This document shows, in pieces, positions 1 to 9,946 of a stretch of 56,544 nt of DNA. Numbering within the stretch: the stretch's first letter is position 1; every line of letters starts with the position of its first letter. The notes beneath the pieces are model-generated. The model was not told the DNA's origin and ran no database searches. It saw nothing but the letters and a program-made list of their open reading frames with translations. This stretch comes from Paenibacillus timonensis (GTDB lineage Bacteria > Bacillota > Bacilli > Paenibacillales > Paenibacillaceae): contig NZ_WNZY01000030.1 in NCBI RefSeq assembly GCF_009725205.1, forward strand, positions 1-56,544, in the 5' to 3' direction. Made by a program: the position numbers and the translations under genes.

Positions 1-51
1 CTCGACGACCTGTATTCTTAACTCGTCGAACTTGCTATGCTGAACTCTCAT
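1..51 (-). CDS. Unidentified CDS, 5' end only (cut by window edge)
   Basis: Reading leftwards from an ATG at 51, an open frame of 17 codons (beginning MRVQHSKFDELR) runs off the window. A strong GGAGGT ribosome site sits about 7 bases upstream of the ATG, which is the main reason for calling it. Too little protein is visible to name a family. Spacer 52-344 separates it from the phosphatase gene on the same strand. Confidence 0.55.
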   Translation of the reverse strand, partial: MRVQHSKFDELRIQVVE

Positions 52-129
52 ACGGACTACCTCCAGCTAATATTTATTGTATATTGTTTAGTCTGAAAGT
101 GTCCAAAGTGATTAGGGGGCTTTATAGGA

Positions 130-202
130 ATGTTGCAGTTTTGGCAACATATCAGCCGTTTCGGCGGTTATGCCCGCGAAAATGTTGCACTTTTTACAAC
201 AT
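130..202. repeat. Two-unit palindrome array, 52 bp period (locus R1)
   Basis: Two 21-bp interrupted palindromes lie at 130-150 (ATGTTGC-N7-GCAACAT) and 182-202 (ATGTTG-N9-CAACAT), start to start 52 bp. They share arms with the array at 39478-39550. The rest of spacer 52-344 holds only GGCC/CTCAGGCC-rich degenerate sequence near 281-334 and no credible gene. Confidence 0.75.
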
Positions 203-344
203 TTCGCCTCGGTCGGACAGCCGCTGCACGTATCTAGCAGCCAAGCACCACCCGCCTAGTTCACCTGGCTAGTTAACTAAGGCCAGCTTCGTCCTGCTCA
301 GGCCTGATTCGCCTGCTTTGGCCAAGCTCAGGCCAAATTTAAGC

Positions 345-833
345 TTAGCCCAGCGCTTTTTCCCGCTGAATCAGCTCCAGCAAAGCGCCGCAGCCCTGCT
401 GCACCAGGCCGTAGACCTCTTCGAAATTCCCTGTGTAATACGGATCGGGAACCTCCTTCAACTGCGATTCCGACACGAGGTCCAGCAACTTCACGATCTG
501 AGCATCGGTCTTAAGAGCCAGCGCCTTCAAATCGCGTTCATTTTGGTTATCCATCGCGATGATATAATCGAATTTGTCAAAATCATCCTGCGCCACCTGT
601 CGCGCTTGCAATCCCTCATAGGAAATGCCGTACTGGTCCAAAATGCGGCGCGTACCGTGATGCGGCGGATTTCCCGTATGCCAATTGCCGGTTCCCGCCG
701 AATCGATCACAAACTGTTCACTTAATCCCGCTTCGGTAACCCGATGCCGAAAGACGGCTTCCGCCATGGGCGAACGGCAAATGTTCCCCAGGCATACAAA
801 CAAAACTCCCACTTTGCGTTTGTCGTTATCCAT
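345..833 (-). CDS. Low-molecular-weight protein-tyrosine phosphatase (YfkJ-like)
   Basis: A 162-residue cytoplasmic enzyme of the low-molecular-weight phosphotyrosine phosphatase family. The N-terminal P-loop CLGNICRS supplies the catalytic Cys14 and Arg20 of the CX5R motif, and a DPYY motif near residue 130 supplies the general-acid Asp. The length equals the usual 150-165 residues. The start ATG follows a GGGAG ribosome site. The sequence around the P-loop is more like Bacillus YfkJ than YwlE, but the physiological substrate cannot be read from sequence. It stands alone, 111 bases from the stop of the AraC-like gene on the same strand. Confidence 0.93.
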   Translation of the reverse strand: MDNDKRKVGVLFVCLGNICRSPMAEAVFRHRVTEAGLSEQFVIDSAGTGNWHTGNPPHHGTRRILDQYGISYEGLQARQVAQDDFDKFDYIIAMDNQNERDLKALALKTDAQIVKLLDLVSESQLKEVPDPYYTGNFEEVYGLVQQGCGALLELIQREKALG

Positions 834-944
834 GGTTCTCCCTCTTCCTTCCTATAAGCTATCTACACTCTCTTAGCAGATCGTACTATAGGCGGTCCAA
901 AAAGTCATCTTTGGTCCACGGTAAGCCGGAGAAAAACCGAAGCT

Positions 945-1820
945 TCAGGCTTTGCGCGCCACCGGAATCCAGATTTCGCTTCGGTAGTTGGGCAGGGACG
1001 TGTCCGGACTCTCGTTCCACAAAAGTTCAGGGCCTTCGGCCAATTCGTAATGAGCGGACGGGAACCACTCTGAATAAATCCGTCCCCATACGTTCTGCAG
1101 TGTCTCCGGGAACGGGCCGACCGCGGTAAACACCGCCCACGTCGAAGCCGCTACCTCTAACGAAGCGTAGCCTTCTGGGCAAGCGTGTGTTGTAGCCACG
1201 CCGAGGTAATGGTCCAGCTCCCCTTGCTCCTCCATGCGACCTTCCGAGAAGTTGGCCGACGCACTGATCATCCCGGCGGGTTCGAGGTTGGACAACCCTT
1301 TCAGCCTAGCAATTCTCTCCGGGGTTAAGCTTTGCGCCATTTCCGCAATATGCGGGTTAACCCCCTGAAATTGGATCGGCACCCGTTTGTGCAGGCCGAC
1401 GATCCGAAAAGCTTCCTTTTCCACGATCCGATAATTCATTTCGTTTCCTCCTTGTATGGTGAGTTGGAAGGTCATCCGAGGATAGGCTTTGAGCGGTGCT
1501 CCCGGATCTCTTGCTTCCGACGGCGTGATTCCATGCAGGCCTTGGAATGCCCGGGTAAAGGCATCGGCGGAACCGTAACCGTATTGGATCGCAATGTCGA
1601 TGACCCGCACCGGTCCCTGCTGCAGCTCGAAGGCAGCCAGCGTCAGCCGCCGACGGCGGATATATTCCGACAGCGGGATCCCGGCCAGGAACGAAAACAT
1701 CCGCTTGAAATGGTATTCCGAGCAAACGGCGATCCGGGCGACTTCCTCATAATCGATTTCGTCCGTCAAATTCCGCTCGATGTAGTTCAAAGCCTCGTTC
1801 ATATTTTTCAGCACATCCAT
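945..1820 (-). CDS. AraC-family regulator with GyrI-like effector-binding domain
   Basis: About 291 residues. An N-terminal pair of AraC helix-turn-helix motifs (roughly residues 5-105, ending in a [12 protein letters not shown] signature) is followed by a GyrI-like/AraC effector-binding domain from about residue 128 ([15 protein letters not shown] onwards). This is the Rob/SoxS-type architecture with the DNA-binding domain first. A longer frame opens at 1886, but the ATG at 1820 is chosen because AGAGGAGGTG lies 6-7 bases upstream and the family begins at this point. Such proteins usually sense hydrophobic or cationic small molecules; the ligand is unknown. No target operon is adjacent. Confidence 0.88.
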   Translation of the reverse strand: MDVLKNMNEALNYIERNLTDEIDYEEVARIAVCSEYHFKRMFSFLAGIPLSEYIRRRRLTLAAFELQQGPVRVIDIAIQYGYGSADAFTRAFQGLHGITPSEARDPGAPLKAYPRMTFQLTIQGGNEMNYRIVEKEAFRIVGLHKRVPIQFQGVNPHIAEMAQSLTPERIARLKGLSNLEPAGMISASANFSEGRMEEQGELDHYLGVATTHACPEGYASLEVAASTWAVFTAVGPFPETLQNVWGRIYSEWFPSAHYELAEGPELLWNESPDTSLPNYRSEIWIPVARKA

Positions 1821-2005
1821 CGTTTGCACCTCCTCTGGTTCCCAGCATAACAAGAGTCCTTCGGCCCCATCCGACTTTCCGCGCACCGGTTTTGCGGGGG
1901 GTCCAGACCAGGCTGGCGAAATGAGTTTGGTATCAGTATAACGAATCGGAAGGAACGCCGAAAGTTTCAGCCAATCGCTCGCACGAATCCGAACAAAACA
2001 AACAA

Positions 2006-2028
2006 AGGGAAGGCCACCGGCCTTCCCT
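2006..2028 (-). terminator. Rho-independent terminator of the GH36-like gene
   Basis: A perfect 10-bp stem (2006-2015 with 2019-2028) closes on a 3-base loop. On the minus strand it is followed by a T-rich tract (2005-1991). It lies 25 bases past the stop of the glycosidase gene. Confidence 0.85.
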
Positions 2029-2052
2029 CCAATGCTACGGATATAGCCATCC

Positions 2053-5000
2053 TTATGGCGTTTCCGTCAAGATTTCTTCCGTCGTCCCCATCCCCTCATC
2101 CGCCCAATCCGCGGACGTATACAACGTGAAGATCAGATCCCGATTCGCTTCCGCGAACCAGGTTAACCCGCCGTCCGTGGACAACTTCGCTTCCCCGCCC
2201 GCATAAGGATCGGCGTCGCTGTAAGCAAACCCATAGTTGTTGTCCGTACTTGGCGTATAGTCCGAGCCGGGCGACTTCAGGATGAGACCATACGTTTTGC
2301 TCGTATTTAGTCCTTTGAGCTGTGGGTAAATCGAATATGGCGAGATCGAACCCGGGATGTTGTAAGCCGGAAGCGAAGCCGTAAACAGCTTCTCTGCCGG
2401 TTGGCCCTGATCGTCCAGCACGACCAGCTCGAAGTAATAAGCGTCCTTCGGTACCTCATTCCGATAACTCTCATAAATGTAGACATCCAGCTTAGGCAAA
2501 TCCACATGCTCCAAAGTGAAGGTCTGCATCCGCTGAATTCCCGCCCGCACGTCGGAGTAATTAGCGTATCCCAGATCGCTGTCATCCTGGTCGATGCGGC
2601 TGCCTCCCTCTCCGGGCGCGTAATAAGCTTCCAACTCATAGATCGAAGGCACGCCATAGTTCGTATTCAGATAGAGTCTCAGCTTGGTTGTCGTAATCTC
2701 CGGAAACTTCAACGTCCGGTTGTCGCCTAGCGTAAATCCTTTCGTGATGTTCCGGTATGCCGAGCCGTCCCAATATTGCAGCGTATAATTGGCCGTTTTG
2801 AAATACGGATCGCGGAACTCCTTTACGACAACCTGGTTCATCTTCGTTTCCGTGCCAAAATCGATTTCCGCCCATTGATCGTTCTGTTGTCCGTCAGCCG
2901 CATTCCAGCGCGTCGTGGGATCGCCGTCCGTCAACTTATCCGCCTCGTAGCCGGGATCGCCCCAGGTCGAGGAGACATTGACAGGCTTCCCTAACGCCAG
3001 ATTCATCGGTAACGGATCGGCAGGTGCCGGTTTTCCTGAACCCACGATTTGAATGATCGCTGAGCCTTTCGCTTCCAGTGGATACGTTAACGTTCCCTGC
3101 GCCGTGCCAAGCGATCGCCCGCTGTAGAGCTCGGTCAGCCGGTATTTTTTGTTTGGTTTGAGGCCCAGATCGGCCAATTCGACCTGGATGTCCTGGGCCT
3201 GGTTCGTCCAGTTGGACAACCCAACCACGCGGTTGTCTTTCCCCTCCGTCAGCACGGTGACGGCAGGAGAATGCGCCTCGTGATGGTAAAAGTCTGTCAT
3301 CTGCAGTGGTTTCGCCGCCTGCCCTTTTTTCACCAGATCAAGCAGCTCCTCATTGTGCAGCCAAGCCAACCGGTCCTCGTCGATGAAAGGCAAGTTATCG
3401 CCGATCAGGTAATGGCCCCCACCCAACGTCACCGCGGTATTTAACAACTTGGCATCCTGCTGACTGAACTTGTACCAGAACCCTTGGATCACGTATTGCG
3501 GAATGATCATGTCCGGGTCGTTGTATTCGTAGATCGTACCGTTCGTCCACCACGAAGCGGCGGTATTAAACGCCTGCCGCTCGATGCCGGAGTAGCTGGC
3601 TACGCCAAGCGACGTGTCGCAGGCCGCCCGCCGACCATGGGCAAACGCGGCCGGCAGCAGCGGCGCGATCGACTCGTTGATGTAAATCGGGCGGTCCGCC
3701 GCCAACACCGCATCGCGGATGATGCCCATCCCGATCCGGTAGTTCTGCATTCCATTCACCGAAGGATCGTAATGCTGGCCTTCGTACATGCCCATATCGA
3801 TAAAATCCAGCTTAATGTAATCGTAGCCCCAGCGGATGTAATCGTCGATGTTCCGCTTCACGATTTGCTGGGCCACCGGATGGCTGAGGTCCAGCGCATA
3901 GGTGTTCAGATAGGTTTTGATCAGGTTCCCCTGCTCGTCCTTCAGACAAATGTCGCGATGAGTCAAGCCCGTGCCTTCGATCGGCAAATCGAGCCATTCC
4001 TCATAAATCGTAAACGGCGTCGAATATCCGCCCGCCTTGAGCCCTTTGGCATGCACGTAGTCGATGAACTTGGTGATCGATTGTTCAAAGGGCAGTCCGC
4101 TTTCCGCTTGAAAACCGCCATCCAGATTGAAATAATCATACCCCTGCGGCTTCAAATGCTCCGCTACGTAATCGACCATTGCGTACATGGCCTCCGCAGT
4201 AGCATAGCGATCATGCGAGTAGAAGGTGTTATAACCCATCGGCACGTCGCCGTCCCACTTCATATGAGGCTCCCCCTGGTTATAGACGGTGCCGTATTCC
4301 TCCAAGCCATGCTGGTAATCGTCATAATACCCGAGGAAAAACAGATCGGAGGACACCGTTGTTCCGCTATGACTTCCCCCCCAGTTGTACAGGGAAAATT
4401 CGGTCAACGGACCGTTCGGAATTTCCGCTTCGCCGAGCCTTTGGCTGCTTTTCCAATTCTGGACGGTGGCCGCACCGCCAACAAAGCCATGTTTATTCTC
4501 GTTATCAAATACCGCCGCGACCCAATGGCTGATCCCGTTGAAGTCGTCCCACGTCAGCTGCTCGCCGGCGAAGCGGTCGGCTCCGTTTTGGCTTTTGCCG
4601 AAATCGTCGACCGGCGCGACCCCGAAATCGAAATTGTTCGAATACGGCGTCGTAAAGATCTTCTTCGCATCGCCCGCCCCGATCTCGATCCGCTGCGCGT
4701 CCATGGGCGTCAGCTCCTCCACGGTCAGCCCGTCCGCCCGCTGCACCTGCATGTCAGTGAGCACGTATGAAACCTTAGGGTACAAGTAAAAGTTCAAATC
4801 GATTTGCTCGCCGGTTTCCAACTGGCTGTGAATCGTCAGCTTACGCCCGTTTTTGCCATAGGCGTCCGGCTTCAGCTTAGTCCACTCGGCCGAACTTTCC
4901 ACGGCATCCCGGGTTGAGCGGGTTTCGCCGCCCTTCTCCCGGAAGCTCGCCTCGAACTGCGGCACGACCGGCAGTCCGTCCCACGACAAGCTGCCGGTCC

Positions 5001-5196
5001 CTTGCGCCAAATCGAAAACCAACGAATGCCTTCCGTTCGACGCCTGAACGATGTTGCCGTTTTGGGCATAAGCCCCGGCTTCTTCCTCCGCCTGTACGGC
5101 CTGCGCGGATCCCAAAGGTCCGGAGAAAGCGAGTGTACCGGCTAACCAAAGAATGCATGCGAGCGTCCTCTTCCCTGTCCGTAAACGTCTTCTCAC
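2053..5196 (-). CDS. Secreted GH36/melibiase-like glycosidase with F5/8C carbohydrate-binding domain
   Basis: A 1047-residue exported protein. The first 36 residues form a signal peptide (Arg-rich start, hydrophobic core, cleavage near AQA). Residues about 40-720 resemble an alpha-galactosidase-type (clan GH-D) enzyme: a beta-sandwich, then a TIM barrel with YDYFNLDGG and YIKLDF. Asp464 in KLDF is the expected nucleophile. A Ser/Thr-rich F5/8-type-C (CBM32-like) domain follows at about 755-890, then a C-terminal beta-rich region (about 895-1035) of unknown family. Start is GTG behind GGGAGG. It is alone in its transcript, downstream of the cupin-AraC gene but separated by a terminator. True substrate (galactoside or other alpha-glycoside) is not resolved. 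Confidence 0.82.
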   Translation of the reverse strand: MRRRLRTGKRTLACILWLAGTLAFSGPLGSAQAVQAEEEAGAYAQNGNIVQASNGRHSLVFDLAQGTGSLSWDGLPVVPQFEASFREKGGETRSTRDAVESSAEWTKLKPDAYGKNGRKLTIHSQLETGEQIDLNFYLYPKVSYVLTDMQVQRADGLTVEELTPMDAQRIEIGAGDAKKIFTTPYSNNFDFGVAPVDDFGKSQNGADRFAGEQLTWDDFNGISHWVAAVFDNENKHGFVGGAATVQNWKSSQRLGEAEIPNGPLTEFSLYNWGGSHSGTTVSSDLFFLGYYDDYQHGLEEYGTVYNQGEPHMKWDGDVPMGYNTFYSHDRYATAEAMYAMVDYVAEHLKPQGYDYFNLDGGFQAESGLPFEQSITKFIDYVHAKGLKAGGYSTPFTIYEEWLDLPIEGTGLTHRDICLKDEQGNLIKTYLNTYALDLSHPVAQQIVKRNIDDYIRWGYDYIKLDFIDMGMYEGQHYDPSVNGMQNYRIGMGIIRDAVLAADRPIYINESIAPLLPAAFAHGRRAACDTSLGVASYSGIERQAFNTAASWWTNGTIYEYNDPDMIIPQYVIQGFWYKFSQQDAKLLNTAVTLGGGHYLIGDNLPFIDEDRLAWLHNEELLDLVKKGQAAKPLQMTDFYHHEAHSPAVTVLTEGKDNRVVGLSNWTNQAQDIQVELADLGLKPNKKYRLTELYSGRSLGTAQGTLTYPLEAKGSAIIQIVGSGKPAPADPLPMNLALGKPVNVSSTWGDPGYEADKLTDGDPTTRWNAADGQQNDQWAEIDFGTETKMNQVVVKEFRDPYFKTANYTLQYWDGSAYRNITKGFTLGDNRTLKFPEITTTKLRLYLNTNYGVPSIYELEAYYAPGEGGSRIDQDDSDLGYANYSDVRAGIQRMQTFTLEHVDLPKLDVYIYESYRNEVPKDAYYFELVVLDDQGQPAEKLFTASLPAYNIPGSISPYSIYPQLKGLNTSKTYGLILKSPGSDYTPSTDNNYGFAYSDADPYAGGEAKLSTDGGLTWFAEANRDLIFTLYTSADWADEGMGTTEEILTETP

Positions 5197-5359
5197 CTTT
5201 ACGCCTCCCTCAATCTTGAATGGGTGGAACCTCGGTTTACGATGCCAGAACTGGATGTATTTTCTATCCTCATTCTAAAAACGGCCCTGTCCCACAGCTA
5301 TACCGCAATGTAATGATTCATGCAGGAAAACGCCTTACATCCAAATTGGGCACAAAAAA

Positions 5360-5395
5360 GCCCGCTCCCTGCGCATATAGGCGTGGGGTGCGGGC
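5360..5395 (-). terminator. Terminator of the cupin-AraC gene
   Basis: GCCCGC at 5360-5365 pairs with GCGGGC at 5390-5395, with an additional inner CCC/GGG pairing. On the minus strand the stem is followed by six T (5359-5354). The rest of spacer 5197-5433 should hold the promoter of the GH36-like gene, but no convincing -35/-10 pair was found. Confidence 0.7.
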
Positions 5396-5433
5396 GGTGC
5401 GGCTGAGATCAGTTGGCGTTCATACGGTGCAGG

Positions 5434-6261
5434 CTACCTTGTGCAAGCCCGGTACGCGGTAGGCGAGATCCCGGCATGGCTCTTGAACTGGCGGGAAAAA
5501 TGGGCCAACTGCATGCCCAGCCGATCAGCAATGTTGGCGATGCTGTCGTCGGTGAAGGTCAGCAGCCGCTTGGCTTCCTCCATCCGTTTGCGCTGTACGT
5601 AATGCATGGGGGTGACGCCCATGATTTTTTTGAAATAAGGAATAAAATAATTCGGATGCAAATGGACGATGTCGGCCAGCGTTTCGATTTCAATCGGCCC
5701 GTACAGATGCTCTTGGATGTATTTCAGCACGCCGCTCAGCTTGTTCCGTTCCGTAAACTGCATATAGTCCTTCAAATAATCGCGGTATCCCCCCTCCTCC
5801 AGGCAGCAGGCGAGCAGGTTCAGGAGACAAGCCTGCATGCGCAGCCCGGCAAAAGGGCCGCCAGACTGAAACTGGCGGATCATCTCGTCGAAGGTCGCAC
5901 GGACGTACTCCAGATTGCCGGCATCGCTGATAAACAACTTGCTTCCGGCATGAAACAGCGGCCATTCCCCTATTTGGGCGTCGAAATGACAGAAATAACG
6001 CGTATAGGGATCATCCGGGTTCGTAGACGTCGTCTGGCTTGTCCCTGCCGGCATGATCATAAGTTGGCCCGGTCGAGGATAATAGGTCTCCCCGTTGATG
6101 ATCACCGAGCCTTCCCCATCCGCGATAAAATAAAGCCGGTTGAAGCTAGGAGCCAGCTCCGTCCGGTTCCAGCCGGGAAAGCCGCTTCGCAGCTGGGCAT
6201 GCGTCACCGTCACGGTCAAGCTCTCGGGCAGCCGCCCGGCGAGCAGATCCATCTCATTCAT
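5434..6261 (-). CDS. AraC-family transcriptional regulator with cupin sensor domain
   Basis: About 275 residues. The N-terminal cupin-type sugar-binding domain (motif PRPGQLMIMPAGTSQ near residue 70) is followed by two helix-turn-helix motifs (about 175-272, ending GISPTAYR), the layout of AraC-type sugar regulators. The frame is open back to 6390. ATG 6261 is preferred because of the preceding AAGGGAATGGG and the family length; ATG 6321 has no ribosome site. It is divergent from the oxidoreductase operon at 6503 and upstream of the GH36-like gene, so it probably controls one or both. This is inference from position. Confidence 0.87.
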   Translation of the reverse strand: MNEMDLLAGRLPESLTVTVTHAQLRSGFPGWNRTELAPSFNRLYFIADGEGSVIINGETYYPRPGQLMIMPAGTSQTTSTNPDDPYTRYFCHFDAQIGEWPLFHAGSKLFISDAGNLEYVRATFDEMIRQFQSGGPFAGLRMQACLLNLLACCLEEGGYRDYLKDYMQFTERNKLSGVLKYIQEHLYGPIEIETLADIVHLHPNYFIPYFKKIMGVTPMHYVQRKRMEEAKRLLTFTDDSIANIADRLGMQLAHFSRQFKSHAGISPTAYRACTR

Positions 6262-6502
6262 CGTTTCCCATTCCCTTTGTTGGATTGTAAGCCCTTCCAC
6301 TTTCAAGGATTCTGATCTCATTGTAGCATTCGCATTTATCGAATACACCTTAATTTTGCGCAAAACCGTCTTAATCCGTGCCCTTCTCAACCCTTTCGAT
6401 TCAAGCTAAGCTAAGAGCGACAGGACTACATAAAAGCGGACAGGATATTTAGGATGAGGTTCAAAGAAGGTTACCTCTAAGGGAAAGGCAGGGAGCGTTT
6501 AA

Positions 6503-7666
6503 ATGGATAAACTACGTTTCGCCATCATCGGCATCGGCAATATGGGCACATCCCATGCGTTGCACCTCTGCGGCGAGATCCAGGGTGCGGAGCTGACCGC
6601 CGTATGCGACACCAACCCCGAGCGCCTGAAGTGGGCGAAGGAACATTTGCCGGAGACGGTGCAGACCTTTGACACGCCGGAAGCTTTGTTTGCTTCGCGG
6701 GCGATGGATGCCGTGCTGATTGCTACGCCGCATTACGATCACCCGACGCTGGCGGTGCAGGCTTTTGAGAGCGGTTACCATGTACTCGTGGAGAAGCCGG
6801 CCGGCGTGTTCACCAAAGCGGTCCGCGAGATGAACGAAGCGGCCGCGAAGTCCGGCAAGCAGTTTGGTATCATGTACAATCAGCGGACCAATCCGCTGTA
6901 CGCCAAGCTGCGCGACCTCGTATTGTCTGGAGAGCTGGGGGCGATCCGCCGCACGAACTGGATCATCACGAACTGGTATCGTTCGCAGAGCTACTACGAC
7001 TCCGGCGGCTGGCGTGCCACCTGGGCCGGAGAAGGCGGCGGCGTGCTGCTGAATCAGGACCCGCACCAACTCGATTTGTGGCAGTGGACGACTGGGATGA
7101 TGCCGAAGCGGGTCCGCGCGTTTTGCCACTTCGGCAAATACCGCAACATCGAGGTGGAAGACGACGTGACCGCCTACGTAGAATACGAGAACGGCGCCAC
7201 CGGGCTATTCGTCACCACGACCGGCGAAGCGCCGGGCACGAACCGCTTCGAGTTGTCCGGCGACAACGGCAAAATCGTCGTGGAAGACGGCAAGCTCACG
7301 TTCTGGCGGCTGCGGATGCCCGAGCCGCAGTTCAACGCGGAATATACCGGCGGCTTTGGCCAGCCGGAATGCTGGAAATGCGACATCCCGGTGAGCGGCG
7401 GCGACGGACCGCAGCATAAGGGGATTTTGCAGAACTTCACGAACGCGCTGCTGCGCGATGAGAAGCTGCTCTCCCCAGGCGAGGAAGGCATCCGCGGCCT
7501 GACGATTTCCAACGCCATGCACCTTTCGGCCTGGACCGACGATTGGGTAGACCTCCCGCTGGATGAGGAGCTATTCTACGCCAAGCTGCAGGAGAAGATT
7601 CAAGCCTCTTCGTTCCGCAAGGACGGCGGCAGCGGCAAGGTGCTCGACGTGTCGGGGACACATTGA
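6503..7666 (+). CDS. Gfo/Idh/MocA-family oxidoreductase
   Basis: 387 residues. An N-terminal Rossmann NAD(P) fold carries IGIGNMGTSHA near residue 10 and the family's EKP motif (LVEKPAG) near residue 97. The C-terminal half includes WAGEGGGVLLNQDPHQLDLWQW, which places the catalytic His/Asp region in the sugar dehydrogenase branch. Ribosome site GGGAG. First gene of a four-gene plus-strand set, divergent from the cupin-AraC regulator. The fourth gene shares the GGGVL-NQ-H-LDL block, so the two are likely paralogues acting on related sugars. The exact substrate cannot be told. Confidence 0.9.
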   Translation: MDKLRFAIIGIGNMGTSHALHLCGEIQGAELTAVCDTNPERLKWAKEHLPETVQTFDTPEALFASRAMDAVLIATPHYDHPTLAVQAFESGYHVLVEKPAGVFTKAVREMNEAAAKSGKQFGIMYNQRTNPLYAKLRDLVLSGELGAIRRTNWIITNWYRSQSYYDSGGWRATWAGEGGGVLLNQDPHQLDLWQWTTGMMPKRVRAFCHFGKYRNIEVEDDVTAYVEYENGATGLFVTTTGEAPGTNRFELSGDNGKIVVEDGKLTFWRLRMPEPQFNAEYTGGFGQPECWKCDIPVSGGDGPQHKGILQNFTNALLRDEKLLSPGEEGIRGLTISNAMHLSAWTDDWVDLPLDEELFYAKLQEKIQASSFRKDGGSGKVLDVSGTH

Positions 7667-7706
7667 GCATTCGGGAGATAAGAGTCTATCATTGCCGCGG
7701 CCGAAG

Positions 7707-7895
7707 AATAGAGTGATTTTTTCACCTTATTGGCTCTAAAGCACTCATTTCCGACGAAATAAGGCGATTTTATGTTCCTATTTTGCGCAATACCCTCCAA
7801 AATCACCGTTTTTGGCCAAAATAGCGTTAATTTTTGTTCTTATTTTCGAGACCTGGGGGAGAATGCGCAAAATAGAGTGATTCTTTCACCTTATT
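7707..7895. repeat. Four-unit palindrome array, 51/62/51 bp steps (locus R3)
   Basis: Spacer 7667-7960 (294 bp) has no gene but four 25-bp interrupted palindromes: 7707-7731, 7758-7782, 7820-7844 and 7871-7895. Units 1 and 4 match closely (AATAGAGTGA...TCACCTTATT). Unit 2 is in the opposite orientation (AATAAGG...CCTATT). Start-to-start steps are 51, 62 and 51 bp. The array separates the first oxidoreductase from the rest of the operon. Confidence 0.8.
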
Positions 7896-7960
7896 TGAGA
7901 CATACGCTGGGGAATGCTAGCCCCCTCCTCCAATTCCGTAACAAAAAGGAGCGATAACCC

Positions 7961-8809
7961 ATGAAATTGTCCGTATTTACCGTATCCACCCCGGATTTGA
8001 CGCCGGAGGAGTTGGTACAGGCCGCAAGGGAAGCCGGTCTCCACGGTGTGGAGTGGCGTTTCAAGGAAATCCCCGCCGAGGCAACTGGTGAGAAGCCATC
8101 GTATTGGCGCAACAATTTGTGCTCGATCGATCCGTCTTCAACGGAAGAACAGCTGCTTCGCTTCAAGCGCATCACCGAAGCTGAGGGGCTTGAGATGACA
8201 TGCATCGCGCCGTATTTGAACTCGCTGGACCTCGAAGAGACGGAGCGGGTATTCGCCGTCGCCCGCCTGCTGGGTGCGAAGACGATCCGCGTAGGCGCGG
8301 CCGGATATGACGGCTCAACGCCCTATCCCGAGTTGTACGACAAAACGGTGCGTTACCTGAAAGAAGCTGAGCGTTTGGCCAAACAATACGGCGTCAAAGG
8401 CGTCGTGGAAACACACCATCTGACGATTGCGCCAAGCGCCAGCCTCGCCCATCGACTGGTCAGCCACTGCGATCCCGATCAGATCGGCGTGCTGTATGAT
8501 CCGGGCAATATGGTGCACGAAGGTTACGAGCAGTTCAAAATGGGACTCCAACAGCTCGGGCCCTATCTCGCTCATGTCCACGTCAAAAACGCCGCCTGGT
8601 CGCAAACCGGGACACGCGAGGACGGCAGCGCGGCTTGGCGTTGCGAATGGTCGCCGCTAGCGAACGGCGTGATCGACTACAGCCGGCTGCTCCAGGACCT
8701 GAAGTCCGTTGGCTACGACGGCTACCTTGGCATTGAGGACTTCAGCGGCCATTACGGTTCGAAAGAGATGCTCCGCAAGTTTGCCGAGTTTATCCACGAA
8801 AGGATGTAA
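7961..8809 (+). CDS. Sugar phosphate isomerase/epimerase family (xylose-isomerase-like TIM barrel)
   Basis: 282 residues of the AP-endonuclease-2/xylose-isomerase-like TIM barrel family. Family features include SVFTVSTPDLTPEELVQ at the start, the metal-ligand regions GVVETHH, LYDPGNMVHEG and LAHVHVKNA, and a C-terminal GYLGIEDF strand; Glu, Asp, His and Glu of these should bind a divalent metal. Ribosome site AAGGAGCG. The next gene starts 5 bases after its stop, so the two are co-translated. With oxidoreductases on both sides it likely epimerises, isomerises or cleaves an oxidised (keto) sugar or inositol-type compound. Confidence 0.88.
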   Translation: MKLSVFTVSTPDLTPEELVQAAREAGLHGVEWRFKEIPAEATGEKPSYWRNNLCSIDPSSTEEQLLRFKRITEAEGLEMTCIAPYLNSLDLEETERVFAVARLLGAKTIRVGAAGYDGSTPYPELYDKTVRYLKEAERLAKQYGVKGVVETHHLTIAPSASLAHRLVSHCDPDQIGVLYDPGNMVHEGYEQFKMGLQQLGPYLAHVHVKNAAWSQTGTREDGSAAWRCEWSPLANGVIDYSRLLQDLKSVGYDGYLGIEDFSGHYGSKEMLRKFAEFIHERM

Positions 8810-8814
8810 GGCCG

Positions 8815-9927
8815 ATGACGATGGATAAACAACAGCAGCCCTCTTATCAAGCGAAGGACGGGATGAACTATGCGCCTAAGGGGCGTCCGAATGCGGTCGT
8901 GAAGCCCGGCGAATTTGCATTTGCCGCGGCGGCTCTGGACCACGGGCATATTTACGGAATGGCAGGCGGGCTAATTGAAGCCGGAGCGACCTTGAAGTGG
9001 GTTTACGATCCCGACCCGGCGAAAGTGCAGGCGTTTGTGGAGCAGTACCCGCAAGCGATCCGGGCAGACAGCCTTGAGCAGGTGCTCGCCGATCCCGAGG
9101 TACGGCTCGTCGCCGCTGCGGCGGTTCCGTCGGAGCGGGGACCACTGGGTCTCAAGGTGATGGATGCCGGGAAGGATTATTTTACCGACAAGACGCCGTT
9201 CACCCACCTGGATCAGCTCGAAGCCGCACGCCGGAAGGTTCGCGAAACCGGCCGCAAATATATGGTGTATTACAGCGAACGCTTGCATGTAGAATCCGCC
9301 GTGTATGCCGGCCAACTCGTTCAGCAAGGGGCGATCGGACGCGTGCTGCAGGTAACCGGGTTTGGTCCGCATCGGCTGAATGCAGGTTCGCGGCCGGAGT
9401 GGTTTTTTCAGAAGGAGAAATACGGCGGCATTCTCTGCGACATCGGCAGCCACCAAATCGAGCAGTTCCTGTATTATACCGGGTGTCGGGACGCCAAGGT
9501 GTTGCACAGTAAGGTGGCCAACTACCATCATCCCGAATACCCCGAGCTAGAGGATTACGGCGACGCAACGCTGGTTGGCGATAACGGAGCGACCCAGTAC
9601 TTCCGCGTTGACTGGTTTACGCCGGACGGCCTCAGCACCTGGGGAGACGGGCGGACGTTCATTCTGGGCACCGAAGGGTACATCGAGCTGCGCAAATACA
9701 TCGATCTTGCCCGGGACACGGACGGCGATCATGTCTACCTGGTGAATCAGGACGGCGAGCAGCATTTTGCCGTGCGCGGTCAGGTCGGTTATCCGTTCTT
9801 TGGCGAATTAATCCTGGATTGCCTGAACCGCACAGAGAACGCGATGACGCAAGAGCACGCCTTCAAAGCCGCGGAGCTATGCCTGAAAGCCCAGCAACAG
9901 GCGCTACAAATCACCACATCTTACTAG
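8815..9927 (+). CDS. Atypical Gfo/Idh/MocA-family oxidoreductase
   Basis: 370 residues. The C-terminal half (ILCDIGSHQIEQFLYYTG and later) is a standard Gfo/Idh/MocA domain. The N-terminus is not: about 30 extra polar residues precede the first strand, and where a GxGxxG dinucleotide loop is expected there is ALDHGHIYGMAGG. The EKP motif is replaced by TDKTPF near residue 125. These changes mark a branch of the family in which cofactor binding or catalysis may differ. The start lies 5 bases after the isomerase stop, with AAGGATGTAAGG as overlapping ribosome site. Third gene of the operon. Confidence 0.85.
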   Translation: MTMDKQQQPSYQAKDGMNYAPKGRPNAVVKPGEFAFAAAALDHGHIYGMAGGLIEAGATLKWVYDPDPAKVQAFVEQYPQAIRADSLEQVLADPEVRLVAAAAVPSERGPLGLKVMDAGKDYFTDKTPFTHLDQLEAARRKVRETGRKYMVYYSERLHVESAVYAGQLVQQGAIGRVLQVTGFGPHRLNAGSRPEWFFQKEKYGGILCDIGSHQIEQFLYYTGCRDAKVLHSKVANYHHPEYPELEDYGDATLVGDNGATQYFRVDWFTPDGLSTWGDGRTFILGTEGYIELRKYIDLARDTDGDHVYLVNQDGEQHFAVRGQVGYPFFGELILDCLNRTENAMTQEHAFKAAELCLKAQQQALQITTSY

Positions 9928-9946
9928 GACGGGAAGGGACCTTACG

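Noticed and set aside
84..272. 62-codon open frame at the left edge
   Set aside because: Runs through the palindrome array R1, has no ribosome site and a biased composition.
3484..4770. 428-codon open frame on the plus strand
   Set aside because: Antisense to the well-supported GH36-like gene; Arg/Val/His-rich composition of a GC-rich shadow, no ribosome site.
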